Shown: piece by piece, positions 47,600 to 55,459 of the stretch
Layout of the letters: every line of letters begins with the position of its first letter
Position numbering within the stretch: position 1 is the first letter of the stretch
NCBI RefSeq assembly: GCF_018860765.1
Contig: NZ_JAHKPV010000006.1
Span: 216,902 to 280,901, forward strand
Source of the DNA: Marinobacter salexigens
GTDB lineage: Bacteria; Pseudomonadota; Gammaproteobacteria; Pseudomonadales; Oleiphilaceae
Direction of reading: 5' to 3'
Length of the DNA stretch: 64,000 nucleotides
Translations under genes and position numbers: made by a program
The notes under the pieces: generated by a model
What the model saw: only the letters and a program-made list of their open reading frames with translations
What the model was told of the DNA's origin: nothing
The model's database searches: none

Positions 47600-48760
47600 A
47601 TGACCTTGAACAACTCAAACAATAAGCGTAAGCAAAAACCACAAGCCTTTTGGCTGTTTTTTCCTGCCGCAAGCCTGCTTGCTGCACTGGCTGTACCACT
47701 CTCTGTTTGGGCGGTCTGGTCGGGCTCGGGATGGCCGGCAGGACTACTTGGCGCCGGGCATGGCCATGAACTGATTTTCGGATTCGCGCTGGCCCTGATT
47801 GCCGGCTATACGCTTGGCCCACAAACTCATACTGTAATCTACCCTCTTTTTGGCCTGTGGCTATCAGCACGGCTAAGTTGGACTCTGTTCCCGCACAGCC
47901 TTCTAGCCCAGCTTCTAGGCCCTTCTTTTGCGCTGCTAATGGCTTGGCACGTCGTGCCTCGCTTCAATGCCGCAAAGAAATGGCGTAACAAAATGGTGGG
48001 GCCGCTCATTCTATTAATTTGTCTACTCGCGGTCGTTTTCTGGCTCTCAACAACACTGGCGGTAGCGCGCACATTTTGGCTGCCCGGTCCTTTCGCCCTA
48101 ATGCATTCCGCCATCGTTGGGTTGTTGCTATTAATGACTTTCATTGGCGGGCGGCTCATTGCCCCGGCAGTGGCGGGGACTCTTGAGAAAAAAGGTATCC
48201 CTCTGGAAGCTCGGGTTCAGCCTCGAATCGAGAGCCTGCTGATCCTTGCGCTCGGATGCTCCATTTTTTTCATGGTATTTCCAGCGGCGAATCCTCTAAC
48301 CGGCATTTTGTTGGTACTTGCTTCAGGGCTGATCGCCGTACGCACACTGCGCTGGAAACTGTGGCTCTGCCCGGAGCGTCCTGATCTGCTGATTTTGGCA
48401 CTGGGGTATATTTGGCTTGCCGTTGGCGCCTTTGCCACAGGCTTGGCGCTGTTACGAGGCCAACCACTAGCCCCAGCCCTCCACTTAATTACCATCGGAG
48501 CGCTGGGCACCTTATCTTCCAGCGTAATGCTGCGTCTGGCTTGGCAAAGAAGCCATCGCAAGCCACCGCCTGCGGGAGAAGTTCTACCCATTGCAGCCCT
48601 TTTAGCTATCGCTGCGTTTAGCCGGTTTCTTGCGGGTGCCTCGCCCTTCAGCTCTCCCATATTATTATGGCTTTCTGCGAGCACCTGGGCGCTGGCTTAC
48701 CTATGGGTAACGGCTAGGCTGCTTATTCTCGCCAAACATGCAAAAAACCGCCGGAAATGA
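47600..48760 (+). CDS. nnrS: NnrS-family heme-copper membrane protein, copy 1
   Basis: Membrane protein of 386 residues and 12 predicted helices. GHGHELIFGFALALIAGYTLGP is the NnrS N-terminal motif (WHxHEMLFGF), with histidines proposed to bind metal, and FIGGRLIAPAVAG is a second conserved stretch. NnrS proteins protect against or respond to NO stress in denitrifiers. A diverged paralogue lies at 58884. Upstream of narK. Confidence 0.85.
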   Translation: MTLNNSNNKRKQKPQAFWLFFPAASLLAALAVPLSVWAVWSGSGWPAGLLGAGHGHELIFGFALALIAGYTLGPQTHTVIYPLFGLWLSARLSWTLFPHSLLAQLLGPSFALLMAWHVVPRFNAAKKWRNKMVGPLILLICLLAVVFWLSTTLAVARTFWLPGPFALMHSAIVGLLLLMTFIGGRLIAPAVAGTLEKKGIPLEARVQPRIESLLILALGCSIFFMVFPAANPLTGILLVLASGLIAVRTLRWKLWLCPERPDLLILALGYIWLAVGAFATGLALLRGQPLAPALHLITIGALGTLSSSVMLRLAWQRSHRKPPPAGEVLPIAALLAIAAFSRFLAGASPFSSPILLWLSASTWALAYLWVTARLLILAKHAKNRRK

Positions 48761-48801
48761 GTGGCTACCTCTCCTGAGCCAACCGCACTAATGATTACCT
48801 A

Positions 48802-48819
48802 CTTGGTGATATCACCAAG
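48802..48819. promoter_or_regulatory. Perfect 18-bp palindrome upstream of narK
   Basis: CTTGGTGAT / ATCACCAAG with no spacer. A -10-like TATAGT follows at 48838-48843, so the dyad would sit at about -40 of a promoter. It does not match FNR, NarL or Fur sites. Confidence 0.55.
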
Positions 48820-48908
48820 GCATCCTATTGAATTATATATAGTTATAGCCCCGAATTCCGGCACAAACACCATCCACTTAAGCCACTCGCCTTTCCACTA
48901 AACTTTCC

Positions 48909-48922
48909 TTGATAAATATCAT
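48909..48922 (+). promoter_or_regulatory. FNR/DNR box upstream of narK
   Basis: TTGAT-AAAT-ATCAT, nine of ten consensus positions, centred about 102 bases before the narK ATG. A start near 48957 would leave a leader of about 60 bases. Confidence 0.7.
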
Positions 48923-49017
48923 GAATAGACAGGCGCTTCGCTTTGCACAATGGTATCAAGAAGCCCGAAAACTGCGCCCAATGCGGCATAGGGCAGGTTA
49001 ACCAAGGGAGTATTGTT

Positions 49018-50610
49018 ATGGCTAAAACCAACGCCGACATCGAGCACTGGGATGTCGAAAATGAGGAGTTCTGGGAAAAGGAAGGCAAGAGAGTTGCCTC
49101 CCGCAACTTGTGGATATCCATCCCTAGCCTGCTCCTGGGTTTTGCGGTATGGCTGATGTGGGGAATGATCACCACCCAGATGAAGAACCTGGGCTTTGAC
49201 TTCAGCATTGAACAGCTTTTCACTCTCTCGGCGATTGCTGGCTTGTCTGGCGCCACCCTGCGGATACCCGCATCGTTCATGATCAAGATTGCCGGTGGCC
49301 GTAACACTATCTTCCTAACCACCGCTCTATTGATGATCCCCGCTGCTGGCACTGGCATTGCGCTGATGAATCCAGACACACCATTCATCGTTTTCCAAGC
49401 ATTAGCACTGCTCTCGGGTATCGGTGGCGGCAACTTTGCCTGCTCCATGAGCAACATCAGTTCTTTCTATCCCAAGAGCAAGCAAGGCTACGGTCTCGGC
49501 ATGAACGCTGGGCTAGGTAATTTTGGCGTTACCACCATGCAGATACTGATTCCGCTGGTGATGACCGTTGGCGTTTTTGGTTTTCTCGCGGGTGAGCCTA
49601 TGCAGCTGCAGAGCCCTAGTGGCACTCTGATTGGCCGCATTGAGGCTGGCACAGACACCTGGATTCAAAACGCTGGCTTTATCTGGCTGGTGTTTTTGAT
49701 CCCTCTGGCCTTTGCTGGTTGGTTCGGTATGAACAACCTAAAAGTGGTCACCCCCAACCCCGGTAACCCGGCCTCAGCCTTCGGTAAGATTATCGGCCTT
49801 TACGGCGTCGGCATTCTGACCTCAATCGCAGGTGTTTGGGCGCTCAGCGTTATGAATATGTGGCTAGCTCTGCCACTAACCATTGTTCTGACTGTCGTTC
49901 TGCTACGCCTGATTCCCGGCGACATCAAGCCTAATATCAAAAACCAGTTTGCCATCTTCAGCAATAAGCACACTTGGTCTATGACCGTGCTGTACATCCT
50001 GACATTCGGCTCGTTCATTGGCTTCTCAGCTGCGCTGCCACTGTCTATCGGTGTTATCTTTGGCAACATGATGGAAGTGGCTGCTGACGGCACCATCACT
50101 CGCGTGGTTAACCCGGACGCCCCGAGCGCACTCACCTGGGCATGGATGGGGCCATTCGTTGGCGCGCTGATTCGCCCGGTAGGCGGCTGGATCTCCGATA
50201 AGATGGGCGGATCTATTGTTACCCAGATCATTTCTGTGGTGATGGTTGTAGCCTCTGTGGCAACTGGCTACGTGATGATGCTGGCCTACAACTCCACCGA
50301 CCCCAACAGCTACTTTGCCCTGTTCCTGATCCTGTTCATTGTTATGTTCGCCGCCAGCGGCATCGGCAACGGCTCCACCTTCCGCAGCATAGGTTATATC
50401 TTTAACCAGCAGCAGAAGGGCCCGGTACTTGGCTGGACCAGCGCCATCGCCGCTTACGGTGCCTTCATTGCACCCAAGCTGCTCGGCCAACAAATCCAAG
50501 CCGGCACTCCGGAAGTAGCCATGTACGGCTTTGCGGTGTTCTACGCACTCTGTCTTGTGGTGAACTGGTGGTTCTACCTGCGCAAAGGGGCGTATATCAA
50601 GAACCCTTAA
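49018..50610 (+). CDS. narK: Nitrate/nitrite transporter, NNP family, NarK type A
   Basis: MFS carrier of 530 residues with 12 helices and a hydrophilic N terminus of about 30 residues (IEHWDVENEEFWEKEGK). NNP signatures: GMNAGLGNFGVTT in helix 5 and GIGNGSTFRSIG in helix 11. ATG 49018 follows AAGGGAG. Imports nitrate or exchanges it for nitrite. One of three NNP-type genes in 8 kb. Confidence 0.9.
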   Translation: MAKTNADIEHWDVENEEFWEKEGKRVASRNLWISIPSLLLGFAVWLMWGMITTQMKNLGFDFSIEQLFTLSAIAGLSGATLRIPASFMIKIAGGRNTIFLTTALLMIPAAGTGIALMNPDTPFIVFQALALLSGIGGGNFACSMSNISSFYPKSKQGYGLGMNAGLGNFGVTTMQILIPLVMTVGVFGFLAGEPMQLQSPSGTLIGRIEAGTDTWIQNAGFIWLVFLIPLAFAGWFGMNNLKVVTPNPGNPASAFGKIIGLYGVGILTSIAGVWALSVMNMWLALPLTIVLTVVLLRLIPGDIKPNIKNQFAIFSNKHTWSMTVLYILTFGSFIGFSAALPLSIGVIFGNMMEVAADGTITRVVNPDAPSALTWAWMGPFVGALIRPVGGWISDKMGGSIVTQIISVVMVVASVATGYVMMLAYNSTDPNSYFALFLILFIVMFAASGIGNGSTFRSIGYIFNQQQKGPVLGWTSAIAAYGAFIAPKLLGQQIQAGTPEVAMYGFAVFYALCLVVNWWFYLRKGAYIKNP

Positions 50611-50637
50611 ACCCTAATGTAAAACACGCAAGTGACT

Positions 50638-50667
50638 AAAAAGCCCGCAACCCCAGCGGGCTTTTTT
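50638..50667 (+). terminator. Rho-independent terminator of narK
   Basis: AAAAAGCCCGC / GCGGGCTTTTT, perfect 11-bp stem, 7-base loop, ending in a run of six T. Classical intrinsic terminator, also able to work in reverse because of the A-run. Confidence 0.93.
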
Positions 50668-50713
50668 GGTTGCCTCACCCCTGCCATCAAACAAGCTCTT
50701 GCCCCACTGTAAT

Positions 50714-50736
50714 ATATGCATTAAGTTGCACGCATG
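50714..50736 (+). promoter_or_regulatory. Operator-like motif over the start of the ArsR-family gene
   Basis: ATATGCAT near 50714-50721 and CGCATG at the end (50731-50736), with AAGT and GCAC between. It shares these blocks, in order, with the inverse of 51076-51098 before soxC. It covers the start codon, and no Shine-Dalgarno is seen. Confidence 0.55.
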
Positions 50737-51057
50737 AACAAGCAACAAGCCATCGAAAAAGCCCTGAGTAATATCGACAACGATTTTGTCAAAGCACTGG
50801 CGGAGCCTGCGCGCATTCAAATTCTGAAGCTACTGATACTGAATGGCCCCTCTGATGTTAAAACGCTGACGGAGCGTTTACCTCAAGATCGCTCAGTCAT
50901 ATCACGTCATCTGGCCATTATGGAGAAAGCTGGCCTTCTCCACTCTATAAAAGAAGGGCGCCACATGATTTACTCCGTCGATGGTGAGAAATCGCTGAAA
51001 AAGACCGAGCAATTGGTTGAGGCCATTCGACAATGCTTACGTTTTGATTGTTGCTAA
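50734..51057 (+). CDS. ArsR-family repressor, probable sox regulator
   Basis: Winged-helix repressor of 107 residues (ALAEPARIQILKLLILNGPSDVKTL; RSVISRHLAIMEKAGLL). The usual ArsR metal motif CxC is absent; the only cysteines are in the C-terminal LRFDCC and the adjacent QC. Sox clusters in other bacteria carry an ArsR-type SoxR that responds to sulfur compounds through cysteines. The placement directly before soxCD and a shared motif support that role. Confidence 0.8.
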   Translation: MNKQQAIEKALSNIDNDFVKALAEPARIQILKLLILNGPSDVKTLTERLPQDRSVISRHLAIMEKAGLLHSIKEGRHMIYSVDGEKSLKKTEQLVEAIRQCLRFDCC

Positions 51058-51075
51058 TTTTTTATCTATTATGTG

Positions 51076-51098
51076 CATGCGGGTGCACTTATGCATAT
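51076..51098 (-). promoter_or_regulatory. Operator-like motif upstream of soxC
   Basis: On the minus strand ATATGCAT-AAGT-GCAC-CCGCATG; 16 of 23 positions match 50714-50736 without gaps, with both ends conserved. Lies 39 bases before the soxC ATG. Confidence 0.55.
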
Positions 51099-51136
51099 TT
51101 ATAAAAATATACCTCTCGTCAAAGCAGGGCCAATCC

Positions 51137-52438
51137 ATGAAAAAAACATCCGTAAAAGCAGTAGCCGGGAATGGACTACTGGATCGTCGATCTTTTCTGA
51201 TGAGCGGTATCGCGTTGTCTGCAAGCTGCTCACTCGGGCCGTTGGCTGCATCAGCTTCCAAACCCGGCGGTGTGTCCAGCCAATCAATCTCAGAGTCATT
51301 TCCGGAATGGATGAAAGTACCCGGGCACGCAGCGACGGAGTATGGTCAACCTTCGGCACATGAAAGTCAGGTTCGGCGCCACCTCCAGAAATCTGCGCCA
51401 GAAACCTCAATCTTCTCTATCTGGCATACGCCAATTGAAAACCAGCGAGGAATTATCACACCAAGCGGCCTGCACTTCACTGTAAACCACAATGGAATAC
51501 CTGATATCGCCCCCCAGCGGCATGTGTTGATGATTCATGGTCTCGTCGAAAGACCTCTCAAGTTTGATGTGGACAGTCTTATGCTCTACCCCATGGTCTC
51601 AAACATTCATTTTCTGGAATGTGCCGGGAACACCGCCTCCAACGCAGTTTCTTTGACTTCTCTAGATCAAAGCGCTCAAGAATTATTCGGCCAGATTTCT
51701 GGCTCCGAGTGGACGGGCATTCCACTCAAACACCTCTTCAAAGAGGCGGGGATAAAAGCAAGCGCCAAATGGGTTATTGCGGAAGGCGCTGACGGGGGGT
51801 CTCACTCACGAAGCATCCCGCTGGATAAACTGCTTGATGATGCCATCATTGCGCTTTATCAGAATGGTGAACGGATTCGCCCTTCGCAGGGGTATCCCAT
51901 GCGCTTATTTGTTCCTGGCTGGGAGGGTAACCTCAATATCAAATGGCTCCATCGCTTAGAGGTGACCGACCAGCCAGCCTACACCAAGGATGAATCAGGG
52001 CTGTACAGCGACATTTTAGAAGACGGGAAAATTCAACGCTTTTCATTTCATATGGACGTAAAGTCGCTCATCACCCACCCGTCAGGCAGGCAACTATTGC
52101 CAGAAAAAAGGGGATTTTATGAAATTTCCGGCCTAGCGTGGTCAGGCTATGGCAAGATCAAACTCGTAGAGGTATCCGCAGATGGGGGGAAAACCTGGGC
52201 AAGGGCGCACATTGAGAGCCCAATACTGCCAAAATCGTTGACTCGTTTTTCTATGCCCTGGCGATGGAATGGCACGGACGCCATACTATTAAGCAGAGCC
52301 ACCGACGAGGCTGGTAGAGTTCAACCAACCCGTGACCAATGGCGCGCCCAGCACGCCAGCTATTCTTTCAATCACTATAACGGAATTCAGGCGTGGCACA
52401 TCTCGAGCAGCGGCGTTGTGGAGAACTGTTATGTTTGA
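51137..52438 (+). CDS. soxC: SoxC-like sulfite dehydrogenase, molybdopterin subunit
   Basis: Sulfite-oxidase-family enzyme of 433 residues. A twin-arginine signal (LDRRSFLMSG) sends it to the periplasm folded with cofactor. The molybdenum-ligating cysteine is C162 in HFLECAGNT. The SoxC-typical stretches GIITPSGLHF and VPGWEGNLNIKWLHRL and a C-terminal dimer domain (about 310-433) are present. It overlaps soxD by eight bases. No other sox genes are in the window, so this module may oxidise sulfite or work with a sox set elsewhere. Confidence 0.9.
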   Translation: MKKTSVKAVAGNGLLDRRSFLMSGIALSASCSLGPLAASASKPGGVSSQSISESFPEWMKVPGHAATEYGQPSAHESQVRRHLQKSAPETSIFSIWHTPIENQRGIITPSGLHFTVNHNGIPDIAPQRHVLMIHGLVERPLKFDVDSLMLYPMVSNIHFLECAGNTASNAVSLTSLDQSAQELFGQISGSEWTGIPLKHLFKEAGIKASAKWVIAEGADGGSHSRSIPLDKLLDDAIIALYQNGERIRPSQGYPMRLFVPGWEGNLNIKWLHRLEVTDQPAYTKDESGLYSDILEDGKIQRFSFHMDVKSLITHPSGRQLLPEKRGFYEISGLAWSGYGKIKLVEVSADGGKTWARAHIESPILPKSLTRFSMPWRWNGTDAILLSRATDEAGRVQPTRDQWRAQHASYSFNHYNGIQAWHISSSGVVENCYV

Positions 52439-53069
52439 CAGATGTTACGTCTGCGCGCGTATGCTGAATACTGTAGCCGTCACCCTTTTGGCGGGAAAGG
52501 CGAGCTACGTAGTCCTGCTTTTCGGGGCACTGTTGTTGGGCATACAAACCACTCTTTTACGCGCTGAAGACACACCTCAATTGCTCACCCCGGAGCTTGG
52601 CGAGCCGCTCCACCCATCTGACATTGAAAATTATGAAATTACTATTTTCCCGAATGGAAAAAACCTACCGGAAGGACAAGGAACTGTTGCTCAGGGTGAG
52701 GTGCTGTATCAGACCCAATGCGCCATGTGCCACGGGAAAAAGGGGATAGAGGGCCCCGCAGCACGACTGGCAGGCAGCGATGGCTGGTTCAGTTTTCGAG
52801 ACCCGTTACGAGTGCTCCGCATTAGAAAGCATCCCGTATTGCTTATATCGGTAGGCAGTATGTGGCCTTTCGCCACGACTATTTTCGATTACATAAGGCG
52901 TGCCATGCCTCATCAGGCTCCCAAGAGCTTGAACAACGACGAGGTTTACGCACTGACTGCGTACATTCTCCACCTTAATGACCTTCTGAATACGGCTACC
53001 CAACTCGACAAACACAGCATTCTTGAGATTAACATGCCAGGAAAAGCTCGCAGCGTAATAGCAGATTAG
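52431..53069 (+). CDS. SoxD-like monoheme cytochrome c
   Basis: Exported c-type cytochrome of 212 residues. Membrane/signal segment about 25-44; heme motif CAMCH at 97-101; probable axial methionine in SVGSMWPFATTIFDY. Typical SoxD has about 380 residues and two hemes; this one is half-size and has one heme, closer to SorB in heme count. ATG 52431 overlaps soxC; a start at ATG 52461 is possible and would give a cleaner signal peptide. Confidence 0.82.
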   Translation: MFDRCYVCARMLNTVAVTLLAGKASYVVLLFGALLLGIQTTLLRAEDTPQLLTPELGEPLHPSDIENYEITIFPNGKNLPEGQGTVAQGEVLYQTQCAMCHGKKGIEGPAARLAGSDGWFSFRDPLRVLRIRKHPVLLISVGSMWPFATTIFDYIRRAMPHQAPKSLNNDEVYALTAYILHLNDLLNTATQLDKHSILEINMPGKARSVIAD

Positions 53070-53099
53070 AATACGAGAGACTCAGGGAGGAAACACTGT

Positions 53100-53134
53100 C
53101 GCTAGCGCGGGGACATTGCGACCCCGCGCTGGCG
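53100..53134. terminator. Hairpin between soxD and the convergent narK
   Basis: Thirteen pairs: CGCTAGCGCGGGG / CCCCGCGCTGGCG (one T-G wobble), 9-base loop. No T-tract, but the position between convergent stops suggests termination. Confidence 0.6.
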
Positions 53135-53147
53135 GCAATCTGCAACG

Positions 53148-54653
53148 TCACGCCCTACCAAGTGCAGTCTGACGCTGGCGCTCCTCTTCCTCAATCTGCA
53201 GATCGACAGAGGACACTTCATACTCTTCCGCAAAGCCGGACTCAGGCTCTTTCAACCACATCAGGCAAAGCACCCAACTTATGAAGGCTCCGCCAGCAAT
53301 GATGAAAAAGAACTGGCTAGGGGTAACGAAGGTGAAGATAGTCAGGTAGACCACCGCGCCCACGTTGCCATAAGCACCCGCCATACCAGATATTTGCCCG
53401 GTTAGGCGACGCTTGATCGACGGAATAATACCGAAGGTTGCACCTTCTGCACCCTGTACAAAGAAGGAAGTGAAAACAGTAATGCCCACGGCGATAATCA
53501 GCGGCCAACTGGAGTTAAGCAAACCCATCAGCGCAAAGCCCACACAAATTCCGAACATGTAGCTGAGCATCACGAAGCGGCGGTTACCCATGCGGTCGGA
53601 AACCATGCCACCCATAGGTCGAGCCACAAGGTTTACGAAAGCAAAGGAGGCAGCAACCATACCCGCAGCAGCGGCACTCAGGCTCCAGGTTTCTTCGAAG
53701 AACATCGGTAGCATGGAGACCACCGCCAGCTCGGCACCAAAGTTGGCAAAGTAGGTACTGTTTAACGCAGCAACGCTGTTGAACGGGTACTTATCATCTT
53801 CTGGCACACCCTTTTTCAGAATAGGCAGGTTCACCCGCAGAATTTGCACAACCTGATAGAGCACGATCACAACGATAACGGAATAGGCAACCACAGCACC
53901 GGTCACGCTCAGGTAACCCATGTTCTGGATACGCCATACCAGAATTGCCAGAACACCTATCAGCGGAATGGTCCACAGGATCAGTTTGATCATGTCACCC
54001 CAGGTGCTGACTTCCAGCGCACTGGCCTTGCGTGGCTTGCGGTGCACGGTCCCCACAGGGCCATCGGTGACAGCAAACCAATAGTAAACACCGTAAAGTG
54101 CCATCACAATCGCACTCTGGGCAATAGCCCAACGCCAGCCGTCATCGCCGCCATACATTTGAAGGGCAACCGTAGGCAAGGTAATTGCAGCAGCAGCAGA
54201 ACCAAAGTTACCCCAACCTGCGTAAAAACCCTCGGCAAAGCCAATATCACGCGGCTTGAACCACATGGCCGTCATGTGGATACCCACCACAAAGCTTGCA
54301 CCAATGGAGCTGAGTACCAAACGGCTAACGAGCAGTTGGGTCATGGTGTCGCCAAAAGCAAAGGTGAGCGCCGGAATCGACATCAAAATCATCAGAATGG
54401 AGAACACCCGGCGCGGGCCGAAGCGATCGAGGGCCATGCCTACGATAATTCGTGCGGGTATCGTCAATGCCACGTTACAGATGGCAAACAGGCGCAGATC
54501 GTCTGGAGTCAGCCAGTCAACACTTTTGAGCATGCTCGACGCCAGCGGCGCCATGTTGAACCACACATAGAATGTGATAAAAAATGCAATCCAGGTCAGG
54601 TGCAGCGCCTTGATCTCTGGATTCTTGAAGCGGAATACGTCTGCAACTCTCAT
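53148..54653 (-). CDS. Nitrate/nitrite transporter, NNP family, type B
   Basis: MFS carrier of 501 residues, 12 helices. NNP signatures: FYAGWGNFGSAAAAITLP in helix 5 and ISGMAGAYGNVGAVVYL in helix 11. A long cytoplasmic loop (about 205-290) and an acidic tail distinguish it from the other two. SD GGAGG. It follows the usp gene by 52 bases, so it is likely driven by the FNR box at 55257. Confidence 0.88.
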   Translation of the reverse strand: MRVADVFRFKNPEIKALHLTWIAFFITFYVWFNMAPLASSMLKSVDWLTPDDLRLFAICNVALTIPARIIVGMALDRFGPRRVFSILMILMSIPALTFAFGDTMTQLLVSRLVLSSIGASFVVGIHMTAMWFKPRDIGFAEGFYAGWGNFGSAAAAITLPTVALQMYGGDDGWRWAIAQSAIVMALYGVYYWFAVTDGPVGTVHRKPRKASALEVSTWGDMIKLILWTIPLIGVLAILVWRIQNMGYLSVTGAVVAYSVIVVIVLYQVVQILRVNLPILKKGVPEDDKYPFNSVAALNSTYFANFGAELAVVSMLPMFFEETWSLSAAAAGMVAASFAFVNLVARPMGGMVSDRMGNRRFVMLSYMFGICVGFALMGLLNSSWPLIIAVGITVFTSFFVQGAEGATFGIIPSIKRRLTGQISGMAGAYGNVGAVVYLTIFTFVTPSQFFFIIAGGAFISWVLCLMWLKEPESGFAEEYEVSSVDLQIEEEERQRQTALGRA

Positions 54654-54705
54654 TCTGAGCCTCCGTGGGCTTTCAGTTCTACCTGTATTCTTTAGCTATA
54701 ACCGC

Positions 54706-55167
54706 TCAGTGGCTGGGCAGGATCAGGAGCGGACACTGCACCCGGCGCGCCAGAAATGAACTGACTTTGCCGAATGTCATGTAATCCAGTTCGTCCACAA
54801 AATAGTTCAACGAACGAGCAATCAGGCCGCCGTCCACTTCGTCACTGTGCCGGGCAATAACGAGCATGCCGGGCTTTACCTTAGTGTCTGCGGCATAAAG
54901 CAGCATTTTGCGGGCATCACCTTCAAGCAGCAGGGTTTCAGATGCGATCTGCTCTTTTTCGCATACCGATCTGGCTTCAAGAAGGTGTCGCTTGAGCTCG
55001 TTCAGCTCTTCCTGAAACAGGTCTTCATTACTGGATGTGATGTCTCGGGGGTTCTCTGCCACAGCCACCAGAGTGATCTGCGGTTTCAGCTCGCGAAACA
55101 TCGTAATCGTCTGAACCAGCGCCAGCTTTGCGTTCCTGGAGCCGTCGTAGGCAATCATGATTTTCAT
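54706..55167 (-). CDS. Universal stress protein next to nitrate transporters
   Basis: Usp protein of 153 residues (MKIMIAYDGSRNAKLAL; C-terminal SSFLARRVQCPLLILPSH). ATG 55167 with GGAG. The nucleotide loop appears non-canonical: no GxxGxxxxxxxxxG(S/T) run is seen. An FNR/DNR box 90 bases upstream suggests anaerobic expression, as for Usp proteins of other denitrifiers. Confidence 0.87.
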   Translation of the reverse strand: MKIMIAYDGSRNAKLALVQTITMFRELKPQITLVAVAENPRDITSSNEDLFQEELNELKRHLLEARSVCEKEQIASETLLLEGDARKMLLYAADTKVKPGMLVIARHSDEVDGGLIARSLNYFVDELDYMTFGKVSSFLARRVQCPLLILPSH

Positions 55168-55256
55168 AGCAGTCTCCGAAGGCGGTAATGCCACGCACGA
55201 GCAACCCGCCAATTGATATTGCTCAGCATTAGCCCACACACCATGGCAGCCCATAA

Positions 55257-55270
55257 TTGACTTACATCAA
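55257..55270 (-). promoter_or_regulatory. FNR/DNR box of the usp-narK unit
   Basis: TTGAC-TTAC-ATCAA (plus strand) matches nine of ten positions. For the minus-strand usp a -10-like GCTAAT lies at 55233-55228, giving class II spacing. It could also serve the divergent narK at 55460, but no -10 is clear there. Confidence 0.7.
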
Positions 55271-55459
55271 AAGCACCACCAGCTACCCCACCAGAGCAAT
55301 CAGATCACTACCTCCTTCCGGGTAAACCCGCAATATGGCTACCACCAGTCCGCCCAGCAGGAGGTACCCCTAATGACCCGACACCGAAAACACAGTTTTT
55401 GGTACCGTTACAGAAGCGATAAACCAAGGCCTAAAAACGCAGAAAGGATGGCCACAGTA

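Noticed and set aside
55212..55226. TTGAT half-site near the usp start
   Set aside because: No matching ATCAA half; the full box at 55257 is the better candidate.
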